Shown here: positions 22,834 to 31,848 of the stretch, piece by piece
Position numbering within the stretch: the first letter of the stretch is position 1
How the letters are laid out: every line of letters starts with the position of its first letter
DNA from: Salvator merianae
Lineage: Eukaryota; Chordata; Lepidosauria; Squamata; Teiidae
Assembly: GCA_003586115.2 (NCBI GenBank)
Contig: QVOM02000034.1
Location: forward strand, 134,771,598-134,835,597
Length of the DNA stretch: 64,000 nt
Reading direction: 5' to 3'
Notes under the pieces: generated by a model
What the model saw: the letters and a program-made list of their open reading frames with translations, nothing else
The model's database searches: none
What the model was told of the DNA's origin: nothing
Translations under genes and position numbers: made by a program

Positions 22834-23178
22834 GAGACCCCAATCGAGCCCACACCGCCGTGATCAGGCCAGGGATGCTGGACCAGGTTGCGCTGCGCCC
22901 CGTCCGGCGTTCCGGTGCCCAATCACGGGCGCGAACGGCGGGAGTCGCACCAGCGGCCTACAAAGTGTCAGGCCACTACCATGGCGACCGGGAGGCCCAC
23001 GCGGTGATGGCACACCTTCTGGTCGCCATGGCAGCTGCCAGACGCTTTGTAGGCCGCTGCCACGACGCCCGCCATTCACGCCCGCGATCAGGCACCGGAA
23101 CGCCGGACAGGGTGCAGCGCGACCTCATCCAGCATCCTTGGCCCGATCGCGGTGGCGTGGGCTCAATTGGGGTCTCAC
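22834..23178. repeat. 345-bp GC-rich long inverted repeat
   Basis: Arm 1 (22834-22992) begins GAGACCCCAATCGAGCCCAC; arm 2 (23019-23178) is its reverse complement with roughly 10-15% mismatch, ending GGGCTCAATTGGGGTCTC. A 26-bp spacer lies between. The arms are much more GC- and CpG-rich than the host sequence. Both strands therefore give similar frames (148 and 153 codons), which are not genes. Confidence 0.92.
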
Positions 23179-23370
23179 ACGGAGCTGCTGCAGTCACCAT
23201 GGCAGCGGCCGGGCCACTGTCATGGAGAGCATCAGGGATGGATAATGGCGTTCACACTGACGAATGCCATTATCCAGCTTTGGGTCTGTTTTCAGGCCCC
23301 ATGGGGTCTGTTCCACGCTAGAATGGGCTAATTAGCCCATTCTAGCATGGAAAGTGCGAATAGGCCCTTT
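23179..23370. mobile_element. Family B-like right end next to the long inverted repeat
   Basis: This ends in GGAAAGTGCGAATAGGCCCTTT, preceded by a perfect hairpin AGAATGGGCTAATTAGCCCATTCT (23321-23344) and by TCTGTTCCACGC. The same order (TCTGTTCCA, small hairpin, GGAAAGTRCRAA, GGCC) closes the family B copy at 29795-30240, so this and the inverted repeat at 22834 are probably one element. Its left terminus was not found. Confidence 0.55.
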
Positions 23371-23407
23371 CTCTGCCATAATAAAAACTGTTTGGAAAAA
23401 AAAACAT

Positions 23408-24610
23408 AGGCCGCGTTCTGACACGACATTTAATCAGTTTACAGGCTGTCTTCAGTTCCCTCTAGCCCGACATGATCTCGCCGTTCCGTAGTTTTTCTGG
23501 ACTATATCGGCGAAATCCGGACTACTTTGTATTCGGATTTAATGAAGTCTCAAGCTGGTCCAGATCATTAGCGCGTTTTATTTTGTGACGTGGGAACGGG
23601 GAAACAGACTATTTAGGAGGAATCCTACTTTTTGGGGGGCATGCAGAGGGAAGGATCCCCATTTTGTGCCGTCCAATGACAGACTTTGTGGGTGGGCAGG
23701 AAGCGCAGTAGTTTCCTCTGCCTCCATTATCCCCCCTTCTGTCGCTGCCAGGGGAAAAGAAACCGTCCTCCTTTTTACTTCGCTAAGCTGCGGTTCTTCC
23801 TCTTTCTTTATCCCCCGACACTGCCAGGAAGAAATTAAAGGCTTCCTCCACTTCCATCTGCTCTTTAAACCGAAAAATAAACTGCGCCTGTTTGGGGTTG
23901 CAGTCCTCTTACCCCAACAAAGAAACCACTCAAGATGAGTTTTGCCGTCGGCAGCACACAGCTACAGAGCGGGGACACATGCTGCTGCGGATGTCTCGGG
24001 GGAAGATGAGGCAGAGTCCATTTCCTGGCGCTGAACAGCACTGCCAAGATAGTAGAGCCCCCCCCCCCCACGTTCCCTCCCCACTTTTTGCCCTCATTAC
24101 GGACCTCTCCCTGCTTTTGCGCTAATTTTAAATTGCGCAATTGTGCAAAAGTGCACTTGTAAGGGAGCAGAAATCGCCATCAGCCCTTTAAAAAGCCCTT
24201 TAAAAATCTTGCGGAGCATAGTTTTAAAGTTCTGCTTGTGTAGATAGAGGCTGTAGTGGGGAGAAGGAGCAAATGGCGAATGACTAGTAACGCTGCCAAG
24301 TGAATCCATGTTCTGAGGCAGCAGCGGGGACATACGGAGAGCAGAGCTTGACTTCTCCACCCCTGTGACATCAAGATTTGAATGTTGGGACTGCCGCCAA
24401 TCACTGACTGCACTGGGAGGGGAATTTGGCAAGGGGTGGAGGCAGAAAAGGTACTGTTTCTCCATGCCAAGCACGGGAAATATCAGTGTGGGAACGAGCA
24501 GGTATGAATTGAGTCCGTGTTAAACTGTAACTGTGGGAACGACCAGAAGACAAATTCAGTCCTTGTACTCTTCCAATACGGATTAAATTTACACTGTTGG
24601 AACGTGGCCA
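23408..24610. mobile_element. 1.2-kb terminal-inverted-repeat DNA element, no transposase
   Basis: The left end AGGCCGCGTTCTGACACGACATTTAATC pairs loosely with the complement of the right end (TGGCCACGTTCCAACAGTGTAAATTTAATC). Near the right end the GTGGGAACGASCAG word occurs twice (24489 and 24533) before GTTGGAACGTGGCC, forming subterminal repeats. The interior has higher GC than the flanks and frames that match no transposase. TATAG-like sequence flanks both sides, but the target duplication cannot be fixed. Confidence 0.6.
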
Positions 24611-25534
24611 TAGAATTTCACAATGCATGATCATTGATGATTGGATGAAAGTGTGTGCAGGCTGGTACCTGATTGGCTAGCAGAGGGCAAAGCTGCAAAT
24701 AGAGCTTTGGGGGAGTAGAAAGTGATCTTACTCTCAAGACCTGTGATAATATGGGTGTAAGGGTGTTGCAAAAATGAACAAGCTTTGTCTATGGGATCAA
24801 GTATGTAATTTGGGGTGGCACAGCCACATTTACTCAAATGAAAGGACCACTCCAATTTGCATATGCTGCTGTGTATCAGGTCTATTCGAGCAGTAGCGTT
24901 GCTTTGGGTTGGAGACATCCCTTACATTCTCTTTGCACGGCAACTTGTTTCACAGCTGGTGAAAGATGTATCCATCAAATTTAATTTCTCTGAATGTTCT
25001 CACAATTTCAATCCACTCTATTTTTATATCAGTTTGCTATTCTTTTTTAAAAGGGTGGTTTTTATTTTTATTTTCCTCCTTATATTTTAGTTTCCCAATT
25101 TTGACTAATCCATATTTTGCAAGCAACCTATTTTAGTATGATTTTTCATTTACTTACATTTCTTCACACTGAACCCTAAAAAATACTTTTTCTCAATGTA
25201 TTTTTTATGGGGGAACTGCATCACAAAATTCAGATTAGCATGAATTTCAAAAGGTACTTAAATTTCACTTCACGTATAGATTTGGGAAATGTGGATTTTT
25301 AAGGTCAAATCTGCAAGTAAATGAAAGTGATTTCTCCTCTATATCTACTCACAATATAAACTTTATTTTAACTATTTCATCCCTTTCCATACTATCATAG
25401 CTAAAGAGCTTTTCTTCTAAACTGTTAATATCAATATCACAGTTTTATTTGGAAGACTGCATATAAGGAATAGAAAGTATCCAACAGCCACAATGAGTAC
25501 CCTAGGAATTTTGATGCCTCTACTCAGAGAAGGT
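24611..25534. other. Stretch without recognised gene
   Basis: AT-rich sequence with T-rich runs between 25040 and 25240. No coding or repeat family recognised. Confidence 0.35.
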
Positions 25535-25986
25535 GGGCCTGCTCACACTTTTCACTTTAGAATAGTAGAATTCTAACACTCTAAGGTGGAACAGACTTCA
25601 TGGTACGGAAATCATCCACACTGTGAGGGCTGGAACAGCCCAGATCCAGGCTTCCAGCACTCGCAGTGCAAATGTCGGCTGCCCACCATGAAAGCAGCTG
25701 TGGAAACATCTGTCCATTGCCACAGCAACAGGGACATGGTGTGTGCCTGCATGGCCATGTCATGGCCTTCAGCATTCACATCTGGAAACACATGTGAATG
25801 CTGCTTACCAGGAGCCGTCCAGCTGCTCACGGTACAGCAGTAGACAACAACTAGTTGTACACAGCTAATAGCATTTGGGTGCATCAGCAGATGTTCCCAA
25901 ACACTAGGGCCTCTGCAGAGTGTGGACCTCCGCACTGTGCTGGTGAGCATCTGGACGCTCACTAGCACTAAAGCACAAACAGGCCC
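25535..25986. mobile_element. Non-autonomous DNA element family B, copy 2
   Basis: The left end GGGCCTGCTCACACTTTTCAC pairs with the complement of the right end AAAGCACAAACAGGCCC. The interior shares words with other family B copies: ACAGCTGTGGAAACATCTG, GCAACAGGGACATGG, CTGGTGAGCATCTGGACGCTC. Length is about 450 bp. It is non-coding, and no clear target duplication is seen. Confidence 0.65.
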
Positions 25987-27533
25987 GTATCACAAACTAT
26001 ACACAAACGTATTACTAGTGTAATTTTAAAATTTTAAAATAGCTGCAGGGTGTTTTTTTTTAAAGGATGCAAGTCTTCCCTGCTCAGGCTGATTAAGTAA
26101 CAGGCATGACAGAAGCTGCCTTTCAATGCCACAATTTTATACATTTTCTTCCACTTCAACAGCATACAGTGTACTAAGTAAGGCTGATGAAAAACTGCCA
26201 TGACATCACTTAGCTTAGCCTGCTGTCCCCACTAATCTCCAAGCAAATTAGCATCTGGCTGTTCTGGGTCTTGAGAGAAAAAAATTTTTATTTTGTTTTC
26301 TAAGTTCCTTCAAAGGCTCATTTTATACACCGACTGAGGTCATACTTGTCACCTGTATCCATAACCACACATTTTCATTACACGTCTGATAGAAATGAGC
26401 CTCAAATTCTGGCTTTGAATCTTGACAACAAGCAAGCCATCTTACTTTATTTCCTGGCCAACAGAAATGTGAATTATTTTCATCTGTCACAGAAATGTTC
26501 CAACACAGACACCATGCGGTGCAGTGACAGCTGTGAAGCCCTCTCCAGTTACGCCATTAATTTTATCCTTGTTTACCAGCATTAATTTTAATATCCTTCT
26601 TGGACACTAGCATTCCACAACACCAGTTGGAGCAAAGTCCTGCTTCATTGGCCTTCTGCAAGGCTGTTGGGTAATATTTTGTTTGCTGTCTCCTGGCAGT
26701 GAGGCACATATGTTTATACTTTGGCTGATCCTGTGTTTTGCTTGGGCCAGTCTGGGGAGAGGTTCTACCATGGCTGCAATAAAAATAAACAGAAATCCAG
26801 TCTCACCCCTGAATTTGAGATTCTCAATGATTCATTATTCACTGACAGGACAAAGTTTTTATCTAATTTGAGCAATTTAACTTCTACTTTTTGATATATA
26901 ATGGAAAATAATATTTTCTGATAATAGAAGACAAAGCTGCTTTTCTCTGGGAAAAGAAAATACTACTAGAGAGAATGCAGTATATTTTACTCAGTGTGTG
27001 TAGTATTGCATTGTCTCTGTTTCCCAGTATGATTGCTGCTTTCTGAAACCTGTCCCTGATGAGTAATTGTCCCTAACTTTTGTCCCTGTTTTGTTCATTT
27101 GGGGAGAAGGGGCAAAGAAGGATGCTTCTTAAATCTTGTTGCACAATAGCACAACGGAGTTCTTCAAATTACAGCTAGATGGTTATTGTGAACTGCCAGC
27201 TGCCTCAGTGGCATTTCAAAACAGAAACAAAACTAAAACACCTTCCAGGAAAAGTGGTCCAGTGGTGGATTATATCAACAGTTTGAGGTGATGATGCCAC
27301 AAATATGTAGAGCTATATGAAACAGTTATAATCAATTCTGCCACTGTTTCTTCACTTACTCCAAGCATTCTGTCCTCTTACAGGAGCAATCAGCTCCAGT
27401 TAAAAAAATGTAAGAAGCCAAACAATCTTTTCAGATACAGGTTTCAAAAGACTTGTAAATAAATAGAGATTAATTCTTGATTTCAGCACTGCAACCCTGT
27501 ATCATTGCTGTCAACAGAAGCTTGCATTCATTA
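25987..27533. other. Stretch without gene; contains a possible conserved element
   Basis: No coding region is supported. The 26100-26610 interval is low in repeat character and has the mixed-word texture of conserved non-coding sequence (inference only). An isolated 65-base, T-rich/A-rich texture appears around 26280-26300. Confidence 0.35.
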
Positions 27534-27541
27534 AAGTATTC

Positions 27542-28127
27542 CAGAGGCGTAGCGAGGGTGGGGCGGGGGGGTGCTCCGCCCCAGGCGGCGCGTTGTCCGG
27601 GGCGGGCGGCCCACGGAGCCAGGGCCCCGCCCACCGGCGCCCTCGCTCGCCGCCCCGGGCGGCCGCGCTCGTCGCCCTGGGCAGCCCACCCGGCGGCAGC
27701 CACGCTCATCGGTTCATCGCCCTGGCCTGCCCGGCGGCGGACGTGCTCGTCAGCTCATCACCCCAGCCCGCCCGGCTGGCGGCAGCTGCGCTCGTCGCCC
27801 CGCCTGCGGGCTGGGGCGAGGAGCGCGGCACCCAGCAGGCAGGCCAGAGCGACAATCAAGGCTGCCGCCGGGCGGGCCGGGTGAGGAGCAAGGCCGCCGC
27901 CGGGCGGGCCGGGGTGACAAGCAAGGGCCCCGCCGGGTGGGCCAGGGCGAGGAGCAAGGCCCCTGCTGGGCGGGGCAACGAGCGGGGCATGCGCGCTCGC
28001 TGGCCCCGCCCGCATGCGCACTCACTGGCCCCGCCTGCACGCATGCGCGCTCACTGGCCCCGCCCCTATCCCCAGGCGTCAAAGCGACTAGTAGCCCCAG
28101 GCATCAAAGCGGCTAGCTAAGCCAGTG
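27542..28127. mobile_element. GC-rich non-autonomous hAT-type element
   Basis: A 586-bp, strongly GC- and CpG-rich insert. The left end is CAGAGGCGTAGCGAGGG; the complement of the right end is CACTGGCTTAGCTAGCC, so the termini share the CANNGGCKTAGC form common in hAT elements. An 8-bp target duplication with one mismatch (AAGTATTC at 27534-27541, AAGTATCC at 28128-28135) supports a hAT assignment. All six frames stay open for long stretches because of the composition (frames of up to 181 codons, rich in Ala, Arg, Pro and Gly); these are not genes. Repeated GGCGGGCCGGG- and CACTGGCCCCGCC-like words fill the 3' half. Confidence 0.8.
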
Positions 28128-28254
28128 AAGTATCCAGAATGTTAGAAATCTTTTGACCCCCACATCAATGTTTTATTTTCTTTCAGTCTGCAAGAATGAG
28201 AACATAAGAGCCTGTAAATGGCTCGGATTCCCTTTGCACACCAAATAGCAAATC

Positions 28255-28470
28255 AAGGTTGTTATTGCTGGGTAGTACCAAGTCATGGCCAACTCCTGGC
28301 TGACCACATGGGCACCTGCATGGCCATGTCAATGCAGTTTTCCTGGCACGGATACAGAAGTGGCTTCCCATTGCCTATTTCCAGGAAGAGACTGGGGATT
28401 GAATCAACATCCCTCTACTTTCCAGGCAGTTTGCTCTACCCACTGAGCTACAGCCACTCCCAAATCACAG
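28255..28470 (-). mobile_element. tRNA-derived SINE (minus strand)
   Basis: Read on the minus strand from 28458, GGCTGTAGCTCAGTGGGTAG is a tRNA-like head with an A box (TAGCTCAGTGGGTAGAGC), followed about 30 bases later by a B box (GTTGATTCAATCCCC). These are the two parts of an RNA polymerase III internal promoter. The body continues to about 28255 and includes 'ATGGCCATGCAGGTGCCCAT' and the GGCAATGGGAAGCCACTT word shared with 20275-20405. A T-run at 28476-28494 lies beyond the head. Decayed and probably not transcribed. Confidence 0.65.
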
Positions 28471-28871
28471 TAGACTTTTTTTTTTTTTTTTTTTGGAACT
28501 CAGATTTACCAAAATTATCTTGCTTCTCCAGCACAATGATGTAACTAGTCAGATACAGCTATATAACAACATTGAAAAGTCAATTCAGAGTAAAGACAAT
28601 GTTTCCTACCTTCGCTCTGAACACTTCCCCTTTGTTCATAGACTTGTCCCTCACGCTTTCATTTTGTAGCTTATGAAACCCTTCACAAGAACTGCAGCCA
28701 AAAATGTAGTCCTAGATCTTAAGTTAGGAACCTCAACAGATTATAGTAACATTTTATGTGCTTTTCTTCTAGTGGAAACTAGATACAACTATGGGCCCTA
28801 TTTATTTGCCTTTCCCTCTGTAGCAGTTTTAGACAGCATTAAATATTGAGTGTGGACTATAATGGGAACAT

Positions 28872-29151
28872 GGGAGGCACGGTGGCACAGAAGGCTAAGG
28901 CACTGATCTTCCAGTAGGAGGATCAGAGTTCAAGGCCCCTGTCTGCCGTGTAGAGGGGATGAGCGCTCTCTACTGGCCTCTAGCTCCAGCCAACCTAGCT
29001 GTTCGAAAGCAAGTAATTGCAAGTAGATAAATAGGGAGCAACACATTGTGTGATGCGGAAGATAGACAGATGTAAACCTTCGGGCAAAAAATAACCTTGT
29101 AAGCCGCTTTGAGTCAGCTTCGGCCGAGAAAAGCGGGGTATAAAAACCAAG
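28872..29151 (+). mobile_element. tRNA-derived SINE with Bov-B-like 3' tail (Sauria SINE type)
   Basis: The head carries an A-box-like GGTGGCACAGAAGGCTAAGG and a B-box-like GATCAGAGTTCAAGGCCCC, so it derives from a tRNA. The body includes CACATTGTGTGATGCGGAAG. The 3' end reads TGTAAGCCGCTTTGAGTCAG, followed by GAGAAAAGCGGGGTATAAA; this resembles the Bov-B LINE tail that squamate SINEs use for mobilisation in trans. A TTC microsatellite follows directly. The assignment to the Sauria SINE family is from memory of its architecture, not a database hit. It is one of the better clues to a squamate host. Confidence 0.7.
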
Positions 29152-29232
29152 TTCTTCTTCTTCTTCTTCTTCTTCTTCTTCTTCTTCTTCTTCTTCTTCT
29201 TCTTCTTCTTCTTCTTCTTCTTCTTCTTCTTC
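29152..29232. repeat. (TTC)27 microsatellite
   Basis: Uninterrupted TTC for 81 bp, at the 3' tail of the SINE. On the minus strand it translates as poly-lysine and on the plus strand as poly-leucine; neither is a gene. Confidence 0.97.
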
Positions 29233-29429
29233 ACTCCAGCCCAGATCCTATGTCTGCATTGCTGTTAAATGTGAACTCTGCTACAAAGTAATGTGTACCA
29301 TAAATTAGCTTGCAATCTCAGATTGAGGTTTATCTAAGGCATTATCCCCATGGCCCTCCAAAAGAGCTGGGATCTGAGGTTAGAGGCATGGATCCTGCTG
29401 CCAAGGTGAACAGCACAGTGTCTGACCTA

Positions 29430-29783
29430 GCAAGGGACTCAAAACATAGGAGAGACAGACTTGGGTTAAAAACTGTTTCATTTGAAATTGCAAACAGAAA
29501 CCTAGCAGTTAAGGAGTTGGGAACTGCTTCAGCAAAGAGGCGGGGATTTCCTATTCACTGGCCAATCATTGAGCAGCAGCCCCTGCAGTCATGATAGGTT
29601 ACCTGTTGAAGCGAATAGGCTACACTTTGGGTGAGTTTTGAATCATCTGTTCATATAGCTATATTCAGAAGGCTTTTTTGTGTGTGCCTAGGAATTATTT
29701 GCCCATTTTATTCAGGCAGTTTTAAAAATCCCTAGTATGATCACAGCCATAGTGGAATATGTAAGCGATGTCTGGCTGTAGCC
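29430..29783 (-). mobile_element. DNA element family C, copy 1
   Basis: On the minus strand, from 29762: GTGATCATACTAGGGATTTT, then AACTGCCTGAATAAAATGGG, then CAACAGGTAACCTATCATGA and a GCCTCTTTGCTGAAGCAGTT segment. The same order occurs on the plus strand at 44165-44485 with frequent substitutions, so both descend from one repeat. It has no coding capacity. The terminus may extend to 29783, where a GGCTACAGCCAGACATCGCT word resembles the arm of the palindrome at 34737. Confidence 0.6.
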
Positions 29784-29793
29784 TAAGAGTAGG

Positions 29794-30240
29794 GGGCTTT
29801 TCACTACGCTAGTGAGCATCTGCATGCTTACTAGCAAAATACATCTGCACCATGCAGAGGTTCTTGCAATCAGGAGCAGACTACAACTGCTCCCAATTGC
29901 TTCTAACTGTGAAGTCCAGAATCATGCTCCACAGCTGCACTGGGAGCAGCTAGACAGCTCCCAGTACACAGCATTCACACCCTCTTCCAGGTGTGAACGC
30001 TGAGCAGTGTAGCTGTGGCTGTGCAGTCATGCTGCATTGCCAATCACCATGGCAGTGGCCAGAAGTTTTCCTGGCCATTGTCATGGCATGGGCCACCAGT
30101 ATTTGCACTATAAGTGCTGACATCCCATTGCCAAGAAGTACCAGGCCTCGCTGTGCAAATAGCTTTCACACTGAGAGTTCTGTTCCACCATGGAATGTTT
30201 GCTAGTGAACATTCCACAGTGGAAAGTACAAAAAGGGCCT
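29794..30240. mobile_element. Non-autonomous DNA element family B, copy 3
   Basis: The left end GGGGCTTTTCACTACGC and the complement of the right end AAAGTACAAAAAGGGCC form short terminal inverted repeats. The interior has CAATTGCTTCTAACTG, GGGAGCAGCTAGACAGCTCC, CCATGGCAGTGGCCAG, CATGGCATGGGCCACCAG and the closing TTCTGTTCCACCATGGAATG with a small hairpin. These words are shared with the copies at 25535, 41430 and 53430. Confidence 0.7.
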
Positions 30241-31651
30241 GGGACTGCTTTCCAGGTATTTCTGGACTTCATCCCTGACCTTTGGTAATGTTGGCCATAG
30301 CTGATTGGGGTTAGAGACCATTAATATCTCAACTATCACAAATTCCTACCCTTCCCTAAGAAAACACCAACATTGTTTTCTAGTATACATAATTTTGAAT
30401 GTTCTTGTTGAAGTGAACCAGAAAAAAACAGAGGGAACACAGTAACTAGTAGCTATATTTCATCATGGCTGAACTGTTCAGCCCACAGAAAGATAGTCAA
30501 ATTAGTTTCAGCAGCCCCTGGGTGCCACCCTACCAGCACAATTTCACAATCCCCCCACATCATCATGTCTGGTAAATACCTGTTTGCCATAATGGACTGC
30601 TTGCAAGAATGCTTACTACAGATGCTTTATACATCAAAGATTTACAAAATATTGTAAGGAACTAGCTCGCCAGTTTAACTCGGTTTCATCATGAATTAAA
30701 TATGCATCTTGTGCTTCTGAGTCATAACAACACATTTTAAATTCCACTGGTTTATACTATTTTCAATCAATTGATTTTTCCCACAGATGCCAGAGAAAGA
30801 CTCCATTTAACCTCATGTTCATTCTGCTGAACTTCATTTAGAGATACAGCTAATATTAGTGCGCTCATGGCAGGAATACATCCACATAGCAGTAGCAAAA
30901 ACATACAAAAAATTCTGAGTATATTTTTCAATGACAGTAATAGCATGATGAAATTGTCTTTTCATAAAAGCAAATGTATACACTCTATTTCCCTTTTTCT
31001 TAACTACAGAATGTAGCTCAGACAATACAGTGATTAAGCTGTGATAGAAGGAAAATATAATCCTATGAGTAATGATACACAGTAAAAGCGGCAATGAGTT
31101 TGAGTACGGTCACTTGTTGGGAGTGACTTATTGTGTCCACTGATTCATGCAAGAGAGGATGAAATACAGTATACATGAATGAAAAATGTAGGCACACATC
31201 AGATTTGATTGGATGTTTACAGTCTGAGAAGATCTGTTCAGCCAATCAGATATGGCAATTCTGGAGACACTGCTTAGTCATCCTAGAAACTGATGGATTG
31301 TAGGAGTTCTGACAAAGCTGTCTGCAATTGCTCCTGTATCTGGTATTGCCACTCAAAAGCAAAGTCACTAAAAATTTCCAAAACATTTTTTCGTCAAATA
31401 AGTATCCCATTGATCACTCCACATAAGCTCTCCATGTGATCCCAAGAAAGGACTCAAACACAGTATACGTACTAAACAAGCTATTAGTCAGTCTCTGGGA
31501 AAATGCCGTGGTAGGGAATTGGATGCATTCGATCATGGCTGAAGCTGAATTACATGCCTGGCTTTGCACTCAGTTGTAGTACCAAATATCATGCACACAA
31601 TGGAGTCACACATTTTATGCAATGGAGCTAAGATAGAGACAGAGACAGAGA
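30241..31651. other. Stretch without recognised gene
   Basis: No coding or named repeat recognised. The 30780-31100 part has low repeat character. An AGAGAC simple repeat lies at 31634-31658. Confidence 0.35.
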
Positions 31652-31659
31652 CAGAGATA

Positions 31660-31840
31660 TAGGCTCTTTCTGCACTGGGTCTTTTTCCAGATTATATCTC
31701 AGAATACAAACCTGCCATCTGCATGCTAGTGCAGACTATAGTAGGCCCTGGGCAAGACCTTTCATAGTTTGCACTAGCATGTGGATGGTAGGTCTCTATT
31801 CTAGGATATAATCTGCATTAAGGCCAAGTGCAGAAAGGGC
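31660..31840. mobile_element. Palindromic MITE family A, copy 2
   Basis: A 181-bp near-palindrome: TAGGCTCTTTCTGCACTGGG at the left, CAAGTGCAGAAAGGGC at the right, with the shared arms (AGATTATATCTCAGAATACA, ACCTGCCATCTGCATGCTAG) folding about GTAGGCCCTGGGCAAGACC. A perfect 8-bp duplication CAGAGATA (31652-31659, 31841-31848) suggests a hAT-type target duplication. However, the left copy lies in an AGAGAC repeat, so chance cannot be ruled out. Confidence 0.82.
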
Positions 31841-31848
31841 CAGAGATA

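Noticed and set aside
22799..23321. Frames of 148 and 153 codons
   Set aside because: They lie in the two arms of a long inverted repeat and mirror each other.
27571..28120. Frames of 175-181 codons rich in Ala, Arg, Pro and Gly
   Set aside because: Product of extreme GC content in a hAT-type insert. All frames are open, there is no domain, and the block has terminal repeats and a target duplication.
28872..28960. Functional tRNA gene
   Set aside because: A- and B-box-like words are present, but the cloverleaf is not supported and the sequence continues into a SINE body and Bov-B-like tail.
28995..29291. Poly-lysine and poly-leucine frames
   Set aside because: They are translations of the TTC microsatellite.
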